From Strongylocentrotus droebachiensis (taxonomy: Eukaryota; Echinodermata; Echinoidea; Camarodonta; Strongylocentrotidae): a stretch of 64,000 nucleotides of DNA. The position numbers and the translations under genes were made by a program. The DNA lies in assembly GCA_035222895.1 (NCBI GenBank), contig JAVYIG010000697.1, forward strand, positions 124,001 through 188,000, in the 5' to 3' direction. The notes beneath the pieces were generated by a model. It searched no databases. It saw only the letters and a program-made list of their open reading frames with translations, and had not been told where the DNA came from. Shown piece by piece: positions 48,851 through 62,739 of the stretch (within the stretch, counting starts at the first letter, position 1; each line of letters starts with the position of its first letter).

Positions 48851-51800
48851 GAAGGCATCCTCCTCCTCCTCCACCACCCTCTGTCTCTGTCTCTCAATTA
48901 GTATTATCCTCACCAGCCCCTCGTTTCTAGGTCATGGTAGATGTATACCTGGCGCGTGATGATTCGCGGCAGCAAACGAGATAATGCGATAATAACTGGA
49001 TAATGACATTAGAATTATAATCATCATCCGGTTACTTGGAATAAGAATTTTAAAGAGAACAGTCAGAACGTAAAAGTTAGTAAACCTCTATTTTTTTTTT
49101 CTTTTCTTGATGGAGTTAAACACTTTTCTTTTGTCTAATATTTTGGGTAGTCCGAATAAAAAACAGGCCTATTATTGTGCAACGCGTAATATGTGTACTT
49201 TTTTAATTTCATTTTTAGATTTCATATCTTATAGCTTTCTATGATAAGAGTTGATGCTAAAGAAACATGCCTACTTGGAAAGCAACGGTGTTTAACTCAT
49301 TTGGTAACATTAAATATAATTGGAAAAATGTGGAAAAAGAAACAACCTATATGTATACATGAGAATCATCATCTTTACGCCATTGTAAGAAATAACATTT
49401 TAGATCAATCTTTGCTTGGTGTAGATTGCCTATCTTTCATTTTAAACCATCACTTTCCTCTTGGAGTGTTCTAAATAATATGATGATTGATAAGGAATAC
49501 GATTAGATTGTGACCGTTTTGACACGTGCATCTATCACCGCACCTGCATGTAGCGCGAATTAATCAAATATTGATGTGGAAATCTGTATACATTTTCCGC
49601 GAAAAGTGATCCCCCCTTTCTATCATGTTTTTTTCCCCCTATACAAATCAGTTGAACAGAACTCTGACACCTAGGGAGGTGTACATTCAAAATGAAAATT
49701 ATACATACATGTTTGTGTTTACTTGCTGTAAAGAAAGAAAAAAAATATCAATGATAAAACAAAAGTTTCAATGCTTTTTGTTGTTCCCTTTTTGTTCAAA
49801 AGGGGATAGTGTGTAATACTGTGTTGTGTTATTATAAATACCATTGCAAAGAATTCAGGGTCAAGTTGTATTCAAAAGCCAATTTCAACGGTCTAAGAGG
49901 GTTTTTTTTTTTTTTTTTTTTTAATTGTTTACATTGACATGTTACATAATTCGAACTTTTTATGAGCGATGAATCACGATCACAGGGCGGTTGGATTGCC
50001 AACGAGTTTATTTTTGAGATTCCTTTTTGATCCCGGACTATACAGCAAATAAAGAGCGTGTGAATGAGGAATATAATTCGGTTTGTGATGAGGGGCGGAT
50101 TTGCAAGTCACGAGAAACCATAAGTAAATAACTACAAATACTTAAATTAATGACAATAGTCTTTTTTTTCATGTTGGAAGTTCACCATATTGGCACATTA
50201 TCACTTTAATCAGACCTTAGTTCGAGTTTTGTTATTATGTTTCCCCAAGTTGGGAGTTCATTCGCGATTCGATTAATAGACGCAGTGGAAAAATAATGTT
50301 GTATGTATATGAATAATGGACATGATGTATCATGATCTGCGCTTTTCCAAATAATGGCTTGGCAGCATCGCACGGGCGAATGATTTTCATTTACCAAGTG
50401 CATCGGTTCACCGCGAGCTAAAAGACAACTATCCCCTACCTCGTGTCGAAGAAAAATATGTCCTCTGTTAGAAATTCCTGTCCTTTTCAATTTTTATGTA
50501 TGCAATGGCCCATAGTTTCTTGGTTTAAAATTTCCGTGATACGTATATAATGTGATATCGACCAAAACTTTTTCAGAGGGGGTAGACATGAGAAAACCAC
50601 GGTGAGACGGGTCCAGAGGTCTTTCTTGTTTTGAGATACTTTCCGACAGCGTTTTGAATGTATTACATTAACTTGAGAGACTATTAACCCTCCCCGCCTT
50701 GTTAATGCCAACTTTGGAATAAAAAGTAGCATCCAATTATCAATAATAATCATCTAGATACCGATCGTCTCAATATGGGACTGGTATCCCGAGCGCGTAG
50801 CAGTATTCGAGTAGACATGCCAGCTCACTGGCGTACATCAGAGCGTGTATATTTTATTTGTAGCTTGGCTGGCTAGAGGCAGCCCAGGTAATGGCAGGTG
50901 ACACCATACAGTGTCACTGTCACCTTTTATTTGCCCTGGCGAAAATGATTCCCTTACGGTCGGAGATTAAAGTACCGCAACGAGATGGATACACCCATCC
51001 TATTATCTCCGATGGCTCAATGGCTTCTCCGTGTTTGCATTATAGGCGTAGATGATTAGGTACCTTTATTTCCGGGGGGAGGGGTGGGGGTGAGGCTGGT
51101 AGTAGTTTGGAGGGATGTGAATAGCAGGCATTATGTGATGATCATGATTAACTGATGCACATTACACTATGCTCTGCATTATAATAGCCAGCCAGTCAGC
51201 CAGACACGCAAAAAGTTGGGTTTAAATATTGACAAGCTATCAAAGTAATTTCGGATGTTGACTGTTTTACTATATAGGATGAGGTTGGCCTACACCTTTC
51301 CACAAGTTCATCTAAAAGAGAATTAAAACCTTGTTAGCGTCGAATCTCAAAATAATTTTTACGTATTTTAGAATTTGTTGGCCTACAATATTTATAAAGA
51401 TTTCACACTGACAATGGCATATAACAAGATGCGTGGAATTCAGTTCTCTTCATTAGCCGCATCATCAACATCATCTTCATCTGCACCTTCACAATCTTCC
51501 TCCTAATGCTTCTCTTTATCATTTACATCGATTATCAACCATGTAACAGTGTTGTTATTGTCATTATCATCATCGTCGTCATCATCAAGATCAGCATAGT
51601 AATTATCATCATTATCAATGTCATTGTACATGTAGTTCGCGTTAGTGTCATCATCATCATCATTAAATAGGTTAACAACAACATCACCAAGAAATTCGTC
51701 TTTGGTACATTTTGTAGGCTGCATGCAGCTTACCCATGACTTTCATGCTCCGGGGTCGGCCGTGCGTGGCAAGTTAAAGTAGTATCGCGTTTCACGATTG

Positions 51801-54800
51801 GGCTTGCGACCTTAGATGAGAGAGGTGAAAATCAAACGGTTCTATCTGAAACCTCTAAATTGACTTGGGATGTGGGACCGTGAACGTGGCCATGGGGCTT
51901 GGCATGGTGACGTTACGTGACCTACCTTTTGATCTACCCCTGCATCCTGCAACCCTTACTTCTCTGTTGTGGAGGAGGAGAGATGCAGAATATACATGTA
52001 TGGTGCATATCACACTTGGCATTGAAGGTCAATATACGAATGCCCAGATTCTTGCCAATGATGTAACCAGAAACATGCCACAAACCTGAAGTTTATACTT
52101 AGTGAAGAGTCGAGGAAAAGGAAAAAAATTGACCTTTGGAAACATGAAAATTAATAAAAAAGTTTTAATATGAATTTGTTTGATTTTGTCTCGTGTAAGA
52201 ACTTGAGTGACATGAATTGTAGACGGACCAGAAGTGTAACAGATTTTTGGAATTTTTGTAAAATGTATATTGGCTTAAAAGTAAATTATCAGTCAAAGTG
52301 GGTAATGATCCCGATTCAACTCTGTTTTTAAGATGACAGGTAAATTCTGAAATATTTTTCAATGGCGTGATCAAATTTTGATTTGTTGAAAAGAAAATAA
52401 TTGAATTATGATTATCATATGAGTTGTACAGTATTGATTAGATTGGACGTGACGTTCAAGAAGATATGAAGATTACTACAATAAATTGAAAATTGTTTTA
52501 ATTAACTACAATTGAAAAACATGTTATTGTTTATTGATTTCTGAGATGCTTCATGCATTGTAATAACCCCGCAGCCCCTAATGCTTGGCACTCTTCAGAA
52601 TACACAATGAAGCAGAAGATTTTTAATTTCTCCTGGAGGGAGCGATGTTTAAATGTCTTAGTTCTCAAACTCTATTTATGCTAAGACATCTGCGGTGGCG
52701 CTAATGATTTATAATGTGAGATTGGTAAGCCAGAAAATAAGAGGCACGGAGAGAATGATGTAGTTCAGGCTTTTAATATCAAGAGTTTAATAAATCATGC
52801 ATGTAATCCAATGTTACATTATGTTACGTGGTAGATTTTCAAGAGATTATTTGATGCGACTTCGACCCCACCCCCCCCCCCCCAAGACTAGCAAATTTTG
52901 GGGCCACAGTACTGAGCAAGTTTATTTCCTTTTGATGATTGAAAATAACCATGATAATAACTAGAAGACTACTATGGTCTTCCCATTACCGTTTTTTAAA
53001 CTAAAATTCATGACTAATTCTAGAAATGGTCGGATATTTATGTTCGGTATTGTTTCGGAATGTGTGAGAAATACTAGCTGAGATCGGCATGCCGTTTGGG
53101 AAGAAGAACGAACATAATCTCACGCACGCGGGTCATAGTTTTAGCCACCACGGACCATTTTAGTTGCCAACGTCTCGTCACAGCCACTCGCTCTTCGACG
53201 TGATGGAAAACAAAAATCATGATCATCTCTGAAAGTAAAAAAAAAAGAAGCTTTTAACATCGTCATGCAGAGAAAAAACAGAGCCTGTCAGATAAACGGG
53301 ATGTCAAGGTGCTGTAATACCATACGACAGCGTTGTTGACTAACATCTTTCCATGTTGGCAGGGGGTTGGACAGAATTGAGCAGAGGTGTGTTAATCGGA
53401 CACCACATGTTTGGCTAAAGTTTGAAATGAATTATAATGGCTTAGTATTCGATGGCATGTCCATATTGGTAAGGAATGAGGTTCCTGTCGTTCGAGTCAT
53501 GTGAAATATTCAAAGATTATTGGCTCCTGAGGAGGGAAAGCATCACAGAAGCATCGCCAGAGGGAGAAAGAGAGAGAGAGAGGGTGAGAAGGGGGAGGGG
53601 AGAAGGGGGAGGGGGAGAGAGATAAAGAGAGAGAGAGAGGGAGAGAGTGGGAAATTTCACCGATAAAAATAAAATGCATACAATCATGTTCCCCCTTTCC
53701 CCCCAATATTGCATGATTTTACCATTTTGTAGTTGTAGGGTGCATATAGAAGAAAAAATAACAACACTGAAAGTATCTTCTTCACCGTATGATTTTGATG
53801 TAGTTTTATATGCACATACCAGAATATTTGTGAAATTTTAGCTAGTTTATTCCTCTTTTTATTTGTTCCAAGATTAAACTCTTTTCTTTTTATCTCCAAA
53901 AGTAGCAAATCCCACGTTCTAACGTAGACATTTTAAAGAAACAAATATTAATTAGAGACCTGCAGCTAAAAGCAAATTTCACGCTCTGTCGAATGTGACT
54001 TTATGGAAAAAAGGGGAAATTTTTAATTAAACGGATCGATGGGGTTGATTGAAAAGTAAACAATAAACCCTTTAGGGCAGATGCAATGACAATTAAAATG
54101 CGAAGTAAAAGCTCTATGATCGTTTCGTCCTCTTTACGTAATGTATGCTAAGTGACGAGGTAGCAATAAAAGGCAGTGAAACTACTGATCTTTTTAGATA
54201 ATCAAAAACACTTGGATGTTTTGTGTTTAAATTGTTATTCATTTCGTTGCGAAGAGTGTTCTCTCTCTCTTTTTCACGAATGGGAAACTCTTTGATTTTT
54301 CTTGCGAACTGTTCGTCTTAAGAATGATAACTTAATAACAATTCCACTTTTTTTGCTTTTTAAGAAAAGAAATTATCGATTTGATAGACACAATAGACTG
54401 AGGAGGGTGTGTATATACGCGTATTTATTACCATTTCGAGGACACGGGTTTGATAAAATATATATTCTTTAAGAAAAAAAGACGTAAATTCGTGAAATTT
54501 GTTTTTAACGAAAAATTGAAGAACTCCTCCGAAGGGAAATCAATGATATGCCAATTTCGTTTGATGATCGATCGCGATTGCAAAAATCTAATAACTTTCT
54601 TATCCTACATTTGATTTCCCGGAAAATTTCACTGACACTGATCTGTTTCTCTCGTTTTCTACTGTTTATAGTTTGTTAAAAGCAACTTGATACCTGGATG
54701 GTGTTTCCCTAGACCTTTTAACTTAAAGATATAGGACATCCGTAGTAAACAAACGTGCTGTCCTGTTGAGTGTTGTTGCTCTGTCACGGATTGTACCATG

Positions 54801-55770
54801 TTAACTGCTAAATGAAAATATGGATAGAAACGAAGAATCAAATCAATGAACAGAGGTTATGTAGATAAAATGAAATTGATTTTGTCCCCCATGTAACGAT
54901 AGACTTGATCCACGCTTATTATTCTGAGTATAACAATATTACAAACCCGTATCTACGTTCACAACTTCACAAGTATAAAATTATTCAATTACTTATGAAA
55001 AAAGGTTGTGGGGGCTGGGGTGATAACAGAAGACCTTTGTTGCCCACTAATCAATTAGTTACCTTCTGTACAACCCTCGGGCTTTAATTTGAAGAGTGAC
55101 ACCCCCGAACAACAGGTGTTTGGAGCATCCCTGTCAGGTATCCAGATAAAAGCACTTCTACATCCTTTTCTCACAAGGAGGAGGATGAGGGGTGCTATTT
55201 GCGTGTGTGTGTGCCTGTGTGGGATGGGGATGGGGTCAAGTAATGCGATTTGCTTGTTTCAGTCTCGTATAGAACCCGCCACTCGTGTGTTTGGTGTATA
55301 ACATCCAGAAACGAACTTTGGTAGAAAGAATTACTCGAATCCCTTCTGTTGCATCCTAAACCATGCAGAAGAAGGATGAAGAAGATGATGTGGGGGAAGG
55401 GCTATGGATGGGGTTGGAGACGGAAAATGGTGTGGTTCAAACTTCTAAGTAGTCCAACTATCCCGTTCCAATTTTGTAGATGCAACCTGCGTCTCATTTT
55501 CATCCAAGATATAGTTTCTTTATTTTGTGTGTAATGTAAAGAATAATCCCACCAAAATAGCCGGATAATTTGGCCGAAAGCGCTGTATCTATGAAACGAT
55601 TCAATGGAGATGTATTCTTAAACAGGTTTGATGTCTGGTATGTGGAAGTAATGTTTCAGGTTTGTCTTAGAAAGTTATGGTTTGGAATCATTACCTACGT
55701 GCAATATAATGTAGTCCGTATGTTGCCGAGTGCCCCTGTTTTACCCCCTCTCCCCCATGGTTTGTCTATT
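48851..55770. other. Long gene-free stretch
   Basis: No supported exon, RNA gene or complete transposon was seen. It contains a T22 run near 49900, an ATC/GTC-rich microsatellite at about 51555-51665, a C run near 52869 and a GA-rich tract at about 53565-53650. Confidence 0.45.
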
Positions 55771-57562
55771 TGCAATGACGAACTTCGTCATTGCCTTGTT
55801 TTCGTTCACATTCTGCCCCATTAATATTCTCCTTATCGTCCAGAAATCCCATTCGTTTTGCACGTAGTGCTTGTCCTTCCTAGTTAGGTGCTTTCCTCAT
55901 GTCCTTTCCCTTTCAAATTTCATAGGCATAGTCTCTAACATCTCATCAAGGTCACTACATTCTTCGATTTTGGAAATCACTCATGCATGACCGTCCAGGC
56001 GCCATTTTGTCCGTTTCTGGTCCATTTTAAGGCCTTTATATCTTCCTTCCTATCTCCACTATCCTAGATCCTACAAACTTCTAACAAATTCCTCTAGATA
56101 GTCTGAGAGATGTTCTTTCATCTGCGACAAATGACTTGACCTTCAAAATGCCATCTTCATACTCGAAATTCAAATTTAAAACCGACTCCGTCAAAAATCT
56201 CTCAAGTTCTTGAAAAATGGACCCCTAAATAATCTAAAACTGCCATAACTTTCTCATATAAATTCCGTTTTGTATTTAAATCTCACAGTATCTTTATCTC
56301 ATAATTGCACATAGCCATGCCAAATTTCACGCTCCAATGGCTTTGCACAACATAAATAGCGCCCTCTAAAGTTCTGGGAATTGGCCTTCTCTCTGTGGCC
56401 GTATCTCCATAATGGCTTGGCAAACCCGTACCCTTTTGTGGATTTAGATACTTGAAGATATGCCCTTTCCAGCCATATACAAAATTATATACCCTATCAC
56501 TGACCAAATTTGAGAAAATTGCCCTCCAAATTCGCCATTTTCAAGAAAATTCCGAAATAACTTCAACTTGCTCTAAAATGGCGATCTTTATACCTACATC
56601 AATGAAACTTGGCAGACATATGTATCCATTTACGTGACAACGGTTTACCAAGTTTGGTAAAATTCGAATATGTCAGCGCAAAGTAATCGCCAAAAATGAT
56701 GAATTTACTATGCATTACGTAATAGCGCGTTTAATGCGTGCAATACATTGCGCGCAGATAACAATGGTGTCAAACAGACCGCAATAAAGTGCCCTTTCGA
56801 ATGATACCAAGTATAGTATATGTTCACATAGAAAATTGTGAGTAAAGCGCATTTGAACAAAGGTCACTATACGAATTCCGCCAAGTTTCCGCCCGAATCG
56901 AACACGTATCGGCTAGGACGTCATTTTTTCAGACTGCTTTTCGCCCCTTAAATGTCCTTTTTTTTCCTTAAAAATTTGCAGTGGCATACCGAGTTCCAAT
57001 ACGCAGGGCACCTCCTGGCCGGATTTTTGAAATTGGTCAAGGGGGCCATTTAAGACGCCAGTTTGCTCTATAAATCTATTTTACATCACGTGTTTCGATA
57101 GGATTATCATAGAAAAAAAGAGAGTGGTTTACAATAACAACCATGAAATTCTCTTTCTAATGATACCAAATACGGCTCATAAAGAGACATAAAGAGAGAG
57201 AGAAAAAACAATTTAACTCCGGTCATAATACGGATCCTGTACGTTTTTCGCCCATTCATTACACGCATTGTCTATGGGGCATATCGGGTTCACGCTTTTG
57301 GCCCCCAGAACGATGTTTATTGCAATGACGAACATGCACCAAATCCCCTTGGTTTTTGCACGCAGTGCTTGCGAGCCCTTTCTAGGTTCTTTCCCCTATC
57401 CCAATTTCTTTCAAACTTCGTAGGCATAGTACCATTCCATCAAGGTCACTGTTGAGGCCTTTCTTTCGCCCACCTATCTCCAATATCACAGAAGCTACAG
57501 ACTTCGTGCAAATTGCTCTGGATAGTCCGAGAGAAGCTCTTTCGTTTGACACGTAGAAACAT
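55771..57562. repeat. Old interspersed repeat block with internally repeated segments
   Basis: The segment at 55771-56134 recurs, shortened, at 57318-57562. Shared words include TGCAATGACGAAC, TTTGCACG-AGTGCTTG, CATAGGCATAGT/CGTAGGCATAGT, CATCAAGGTCACT and GATAGTC-GAGAGA. A second pair, about 56775-56950 and 57115-57300, shares AATGATACCAA and a GGTCA-TATACG-AT-C segment. There is no coding frame. It looks like a decayed repetitive element or ancient tandem array of unknown class. Confidence 0.6.
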
Positions 57563-59586
57563 GGCGTCATTGCACGCACATCGTTGTGACACGATTGCAT
57601 TTCTAGTTTTCTTTCTGTTTGTTCTCCATGCTCTCTCTTCTCTGTGTGTCTCTTTCTGCCCCCCTCTCTCTCTCTCTCAGCCACTTAACAACTGGGTCTT
57701 TTCTTTCTCCGTTATCTGTTTCTATTTATTTAATCTTCTGCTTGTGCTCTTTCTTCGTGCAATCCCGTCTATTTTCGATCCGTTCCGGGCATTTTTGTAT
57801 CATCCCGCCGGGGATCACAAGTGCTTACGAAATTGCATTTTCTGACTACTTCACGTTGTTGAGAATCGTTGACCTAGCCTACAGCAGTTGCCTAAGACTT
57901 TGGAAGGAGAAAGAAAAGCTAATTTCTCACATTTTTAGCATTCTTGCCCTGGGCAGATGCGTCATTCATTGAATTCCATTAACGAGAGGAATACAAACGC
58001 ACTCTCATCGCAAAGGGGAAAAAACATAGCCTACAAGCAATTTTTTAAAAATGAATTAGAAATATTTAAGTAAATGGCTCGGGGCCCGTCATTCTAGGTG
58101 AACCAACCTTTATGGCTAGTTGAAGGGCGATGTCGTATAGTAAACATCAATTACCTATAACATCCTGCCTACTATTCTGAGCTTAAGAATGACGAAGTAA
58201 CCATACCGTTATAATCATAATATAATCATCAGAATATTTAACTACTGGCGATATATTTGGAGCGATAACCTAATGATATTATGATGATAATAATAATAAT
58301 GTAAGTCATTGGCCAAGAGTCACGTGATCCATCATGAATATTATATTATTTTCTTTGACATAGAACCTGGGAAGGCGATAATTTTTTTTCTCGGAAAGTT
58401 TGGCGCCAGCGTCTTCACAGATATTGTTAAAAAAGTATAATAAATGAGCTTACATTATTTTGTATGTAGATATAGTGTTCTGTAATTATGTAGAAAAAAC
58501 ATCATGGCAAAGATGGATATTAAAAAGAAATTTAAATCTGATCTTATAATGTAGACAATCGCAACATTTTTGTTGTTTATTCCTAACTCGTAGTAGATAG
58601 AAAGTGTTAGTTTTGCTGTACATGATGGCGCACATCTTTGTACCCTACCTCTTTAAATTCATCCCGTCATGTAGAAGCAAATTTCTGTAATCTATATAAC
58701 TTTGTACATGTATACGTGTTGACATGGTAATGGGTTAATTTGGTGACTCAGTGCAGATGCCGACTGTGGGTAAAAAGCGTTCATTGACACTGAGAGACGA
58801 CGTGGGACACGATAATTTTGCATGCATGCAGCTCGGTGGTTTCCCGCCAATCTAATGTTGTGCTATTTACCATAACGCGCGGCTAGAAAGCTGAAGAAAA
58901 AAAAGGCCCAATTTTGTTCTCATTTCCAAATAATACTATTATTACCAACACATCGTTGCATTAATGCATTGGGCGTGCTTTTATTACATTTCATTAAGTT
59001 TGCAACTGTGCTTCGAAATACGTATTGTATTTTGTGATCGGTAATGTACAATTATATTATCATGGTCCGGCTTCGTCTATTGATTAATTGTATTAAACGG
59101 GATATATTTCAAGGTAAAATAATTTTGGTCAGAATAATTGAATTAGTAACCAGGTTTTTTGCAAACAATTCATACTCATATCGCTTTGTTGAAAGTAAAA
59201 ATTCAGCATTTTAAACCCTATTGTCCAGCTTGCTGTGGATTCTTACACTGCCTACAGAGAATATAGGCCTATAGACTATGTCATGTACATCCACCCATTC
59301 CTAGAGCCACATTTATCTCTTTCACTCTATCTTGATTCTTGACTGATGACTACTGCCTTTTTTTTCCTGATGGAAGTGTTGGTTGTTAATGGATTCTTCA
59401 GATCTCTTTTAGAAGGCTATACGATGAGGTACTAATTACGAAAATAGAAAAACGCGTGTTAAGGATCTACAGTAGATATTAACATGGTCTGCATGCATAT
59501 CTAACATTGCCTGGATATACAAGAGAGGAAGAAAGAAATAAAGAGAGAGCGAGGGAGATAGAGGTACAATTTAGAGTGAGAGAGAC

Positions 59587-59621
<35 letters not shown>

Positions 59622-59950
59622 ATGGGGGGGGGGGGGAGGCGAGAGAACAGTATTATTTGAATTGCAAAATTAAAGTACTTTTTAGGAACATAGAGTTGGT
59701 GGCACATCATTTTATTAAATGAATTTATTGATATTGTCTGGCATGTCTGATGATGTCTGATGAGATTATACTTTTAACGACATTTTGCTCAAGTATTCCA
59801 AATACAAGAGGTCGATGTGTCCGTAGTATTTCTTCTCTCTTGTGTCCTTGTTTTACTCTCACTGGCATTCGCCTTGTGCCTTATCACAACTTTGATATTT
59901 TGTCTTTCCATAAATCTCCGCATGTACGCACACTTCCCCATTCCAGTATA
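57563..59950. other. Gene-free stretch with GA microsatellite
   Basis: The stretch contains a short CT run near 57665 and a (GA)n tract at about 59575-59620 that ends in about 12 G near 59626. No exon was recognised. Confidence 0.45.
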
Positions 59951-60162
59951 GAGGTGCTCTGGTATATTCGATATTATGTCTCCAGACTGCGAACCACAAG
60001 GTACGGGGTTCGAATCCCTGCCGCTGCACTTCCGTTCTTTGGCAAGCCAGTAATCTACATTGACCACACTGGGGCCGGGTGTAGTAAGTGGGTACGTCAC
60101 CTGGTAGGATGTATTCCTTAAATGCACAGGGCGCGACGATACTGGAGTTGAAGCCAAGGCAA
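59951..60162 (+). mobile_element. tRNA-derived SINE, copy 2
   Basis: The head has GAGGTGCTCTGGTATATTCG and a strong B box, GGGTTCGAATCCC, near 60006. The body, CTTTGGCAA, ACATTGACCACACTGG and GTGGGTACGTCACCTGG, matches the body of the 43281-43479 copy. The acceptor-like ends pair only partly, so this is not a functional tRNA. Confidence 0.75.
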
Positions 60163-62600
60163 TATTTTATTGATATAATGGGTCTTGCAAAAAGACGTTT
60201 TCATGATATGATAATTCTCTATACCAGAGCGGAATGTTATTATTATTGTATCCTCTGCCTCCTTCTCCTTGTAACATAATTCCCCTCTCTTTCTCTCTTT
60301 TTAAAATTCTACTTTTCTCTCTATGGCATCGATCCTTTGCTTCCATAATACCCCCTCCCTTTCAGATGTCTGCACGAACACACTAACAACAAAACATAAC
60401 AAATGAAATGACACAAAACCGATACAAACATGATTTACTACTCCATGCCATAATAATGAGTAATGATTCGTTTTTATAAACGTGCATTGATAAGCCTGAA
60501 AGAAAGAGGGGGGGGGGGGGACTTTGCAAAGAATCTAATACAATATTATTGATAAAGCATGGAATGTAGAGCTACTCATTCGAAATGTTTCACAATATTA
60601 TCACATTGCTTTTGTAACACTCAATTTTTTCCGCGTCAAGTTATTGACGTGTTTTTCTCACAAAGTCATAACAATATTCTTAAAGGGTAAAAGCGTTATA
60701 CCTGCCACACCCTTATTTTATAAAGACGTTTTCCCATTTTTGGAACATGGGAATCATTGAGTCCCTTCTATTCAAACTGTAATAATCATTCAGTGGTCAT
60801 AAAACCTATTTGAAAAGATCAATGGCTGTGAATTACAGGCTGATAATATTTTTTAAGATGCGCTCCACCTTCTTAACTGGTCTCTCTCTCTCGTTTTCTC
60901 TTCTCTCTGTCGTTGATTAATTTTGTTATGGTATTGCATTAACATACAAAGTGAAATTAATCTCTGACGAATCAGAAATCCATGCGCATTTTTCTTTCTT
61001 CTTCTCAAGGAAATGAACCCGGGCACGGAAGCAGATAACCGTCTGTTTATTTGGCATGTTATCTGCAGAAGGCATCAATCAAAAGTGGAAGAGGAGCAAT
61101 CTTGCGAGATTTTTTCCTTATGGAAACTAGGATGCGACAAGCGATGTAATGAAAGTAAAGAATAATGTGCTGAAAGATAGGCAAATAGAGCGCGGGTAGA
61201 GATAGTCTGGTGTGTCATTGGGGACACAGCGCTTTAAGCCTAATGAGGCAAGCTGAAATATTGAATTTATCAAGCGTGAGTATAATATCTCACGGCTTCA
61301 GTCATTAATAGTGTTGTACAATTAAACAGCTCATGGGTCTTTCTTGGACTAGTAAAAACTATAAATAATATAAATAATACTTAACTTCCATACAGGTTTC
61401 CGGCAATTTTTTTGGTTATAAAATAATTATAATATGTGGAACCGTTATACAAAATGATATTTACATAATAATGGTTGCATTCAAGCTTGGAGATTTAGGA
61501 GAACGGAAATATGATACGGTTTAATATAGGGTTTGAACATTTCCTTTTTTGCGGGGGGGGGGGGGGTGCGGGTAGGAAGAGGTGTATGGTGTAGAGAGGG
61601 ACTGGGACGGGGGGGGGGTAAGCTAAACCAAATTCTTAATTTTGGGATACGACGAAGTTTACCTTATTTTAGATATCATTTTTTCTTCAAGGAGATGATT
61701 AACACCTAGGCTTATATAAATAAACACTCATTTATTTTCAAAATTCTTCCCAGTTTAAACCTCCCCATATGCACACCCATCCCATTTTCTCTCTTCTTGT
61801 TAGTATTGTGTAAACGAATTGTGCCTGCGCGAAGAAGAGCAAGATTTACCGAGTGTTATGACGTCGCCTCGTCATAAATCTCCATTCCTCTTGTAAAGGC
61901 GCACCATAGCGATCCAGCGGTGACGTCATTCACAGAAAATCCAACAAATGAACTATATTGTCATCCTGATTTGGAAACATGACATTTAAGTGATGATGGC
62001 AAAAAATAGAATCATATTGTTGTCAGTCAGGAATCAGGATAAAAAAAATAAGGAATGGACGTCTTTTTTAGTTTCTTGCACCTACTTGCCTTTGGGGAAT
62101 GAAAGATGAAAATAAAAATAGGTCGGATTTCAGCCATTACGCGGAGACCATGCATGAATTCATTTGCAATTTTATATCCATAAGAATAAAGTGAAGTACC
62201 AAGTGCTGCTCTTGTATGAATTATGAAGGTTTTTAGTGAAATATGAGGCTAGATTTGTATTAAACATGCACACTGTGTGCAAGCTCCTTAATTATTCTGT
62301 AAGAATGTCTGTACTTTCTAAGACAAATGAATAATCGAGATAATTCCAATTATGAAATGAAAATGAAAAAAATTGTGTTCACATTGACATGATATATTTG
62401 TTTGTTTGTTTTTATTCTTACCGAGTTATAATAATTTATATGGGATGAAGAGTTGACCCTTGACAATCTTTAAATCCGTGCGATAACTCGACCCACTTTA
62501 TCCTGGACTAATTTTTTTTATTTTTTTATTTGTTATTATTTTAATGAATACCGATGTAATTTGGGTTTATTCACTCCGTATAAGAATCTAACACAAATCA
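60163..62600. other. Gene-free stretch with three poly(G) runs
   Basis: G runs lie near 60509, 61554 and 61608. No supported exon or RNA gene was seen. Confidence 0.45.
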
Positions 62601-62606
62601 TAATAA

Positions 62607-62733
62607 TGATGATGATGATGATGATGATTGCCAAAGGACGTTAGTGCCGGGCTGAGATTCGAACCTTCAAGTATGTCAACCCCTTGGATTGAGAGTCAAG
62701 TGAAAGAATCACTATACCACGACACCTCCACGC
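62607..62733 (-). mobile_element. tRNA-derived SINE, copy 3, abutting a (GAT)n microsatellite
   Basis: On the minus strand GGAGGTGTCGTGGTATAGTG is a clear A-box region and GAAGGTTCGAATCTC a B box, followed by GGCACTAACGTCCTTTGGCA as in copy 1. The body is cut short and passes directly into ATC triplets (62607-62630 on this strand), which suggests a microsatellite tail or truncation. Confidence 0.75.
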
Positions 62734-62739
62734 AAAGAA

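Noticed and set aside
60000-60020. Perfect tRNA B box suggesting a tRNA gene
   Set aside because: The acceptor and D arms do not pair properly and the sequence continues into a body shared with other SINE copies.
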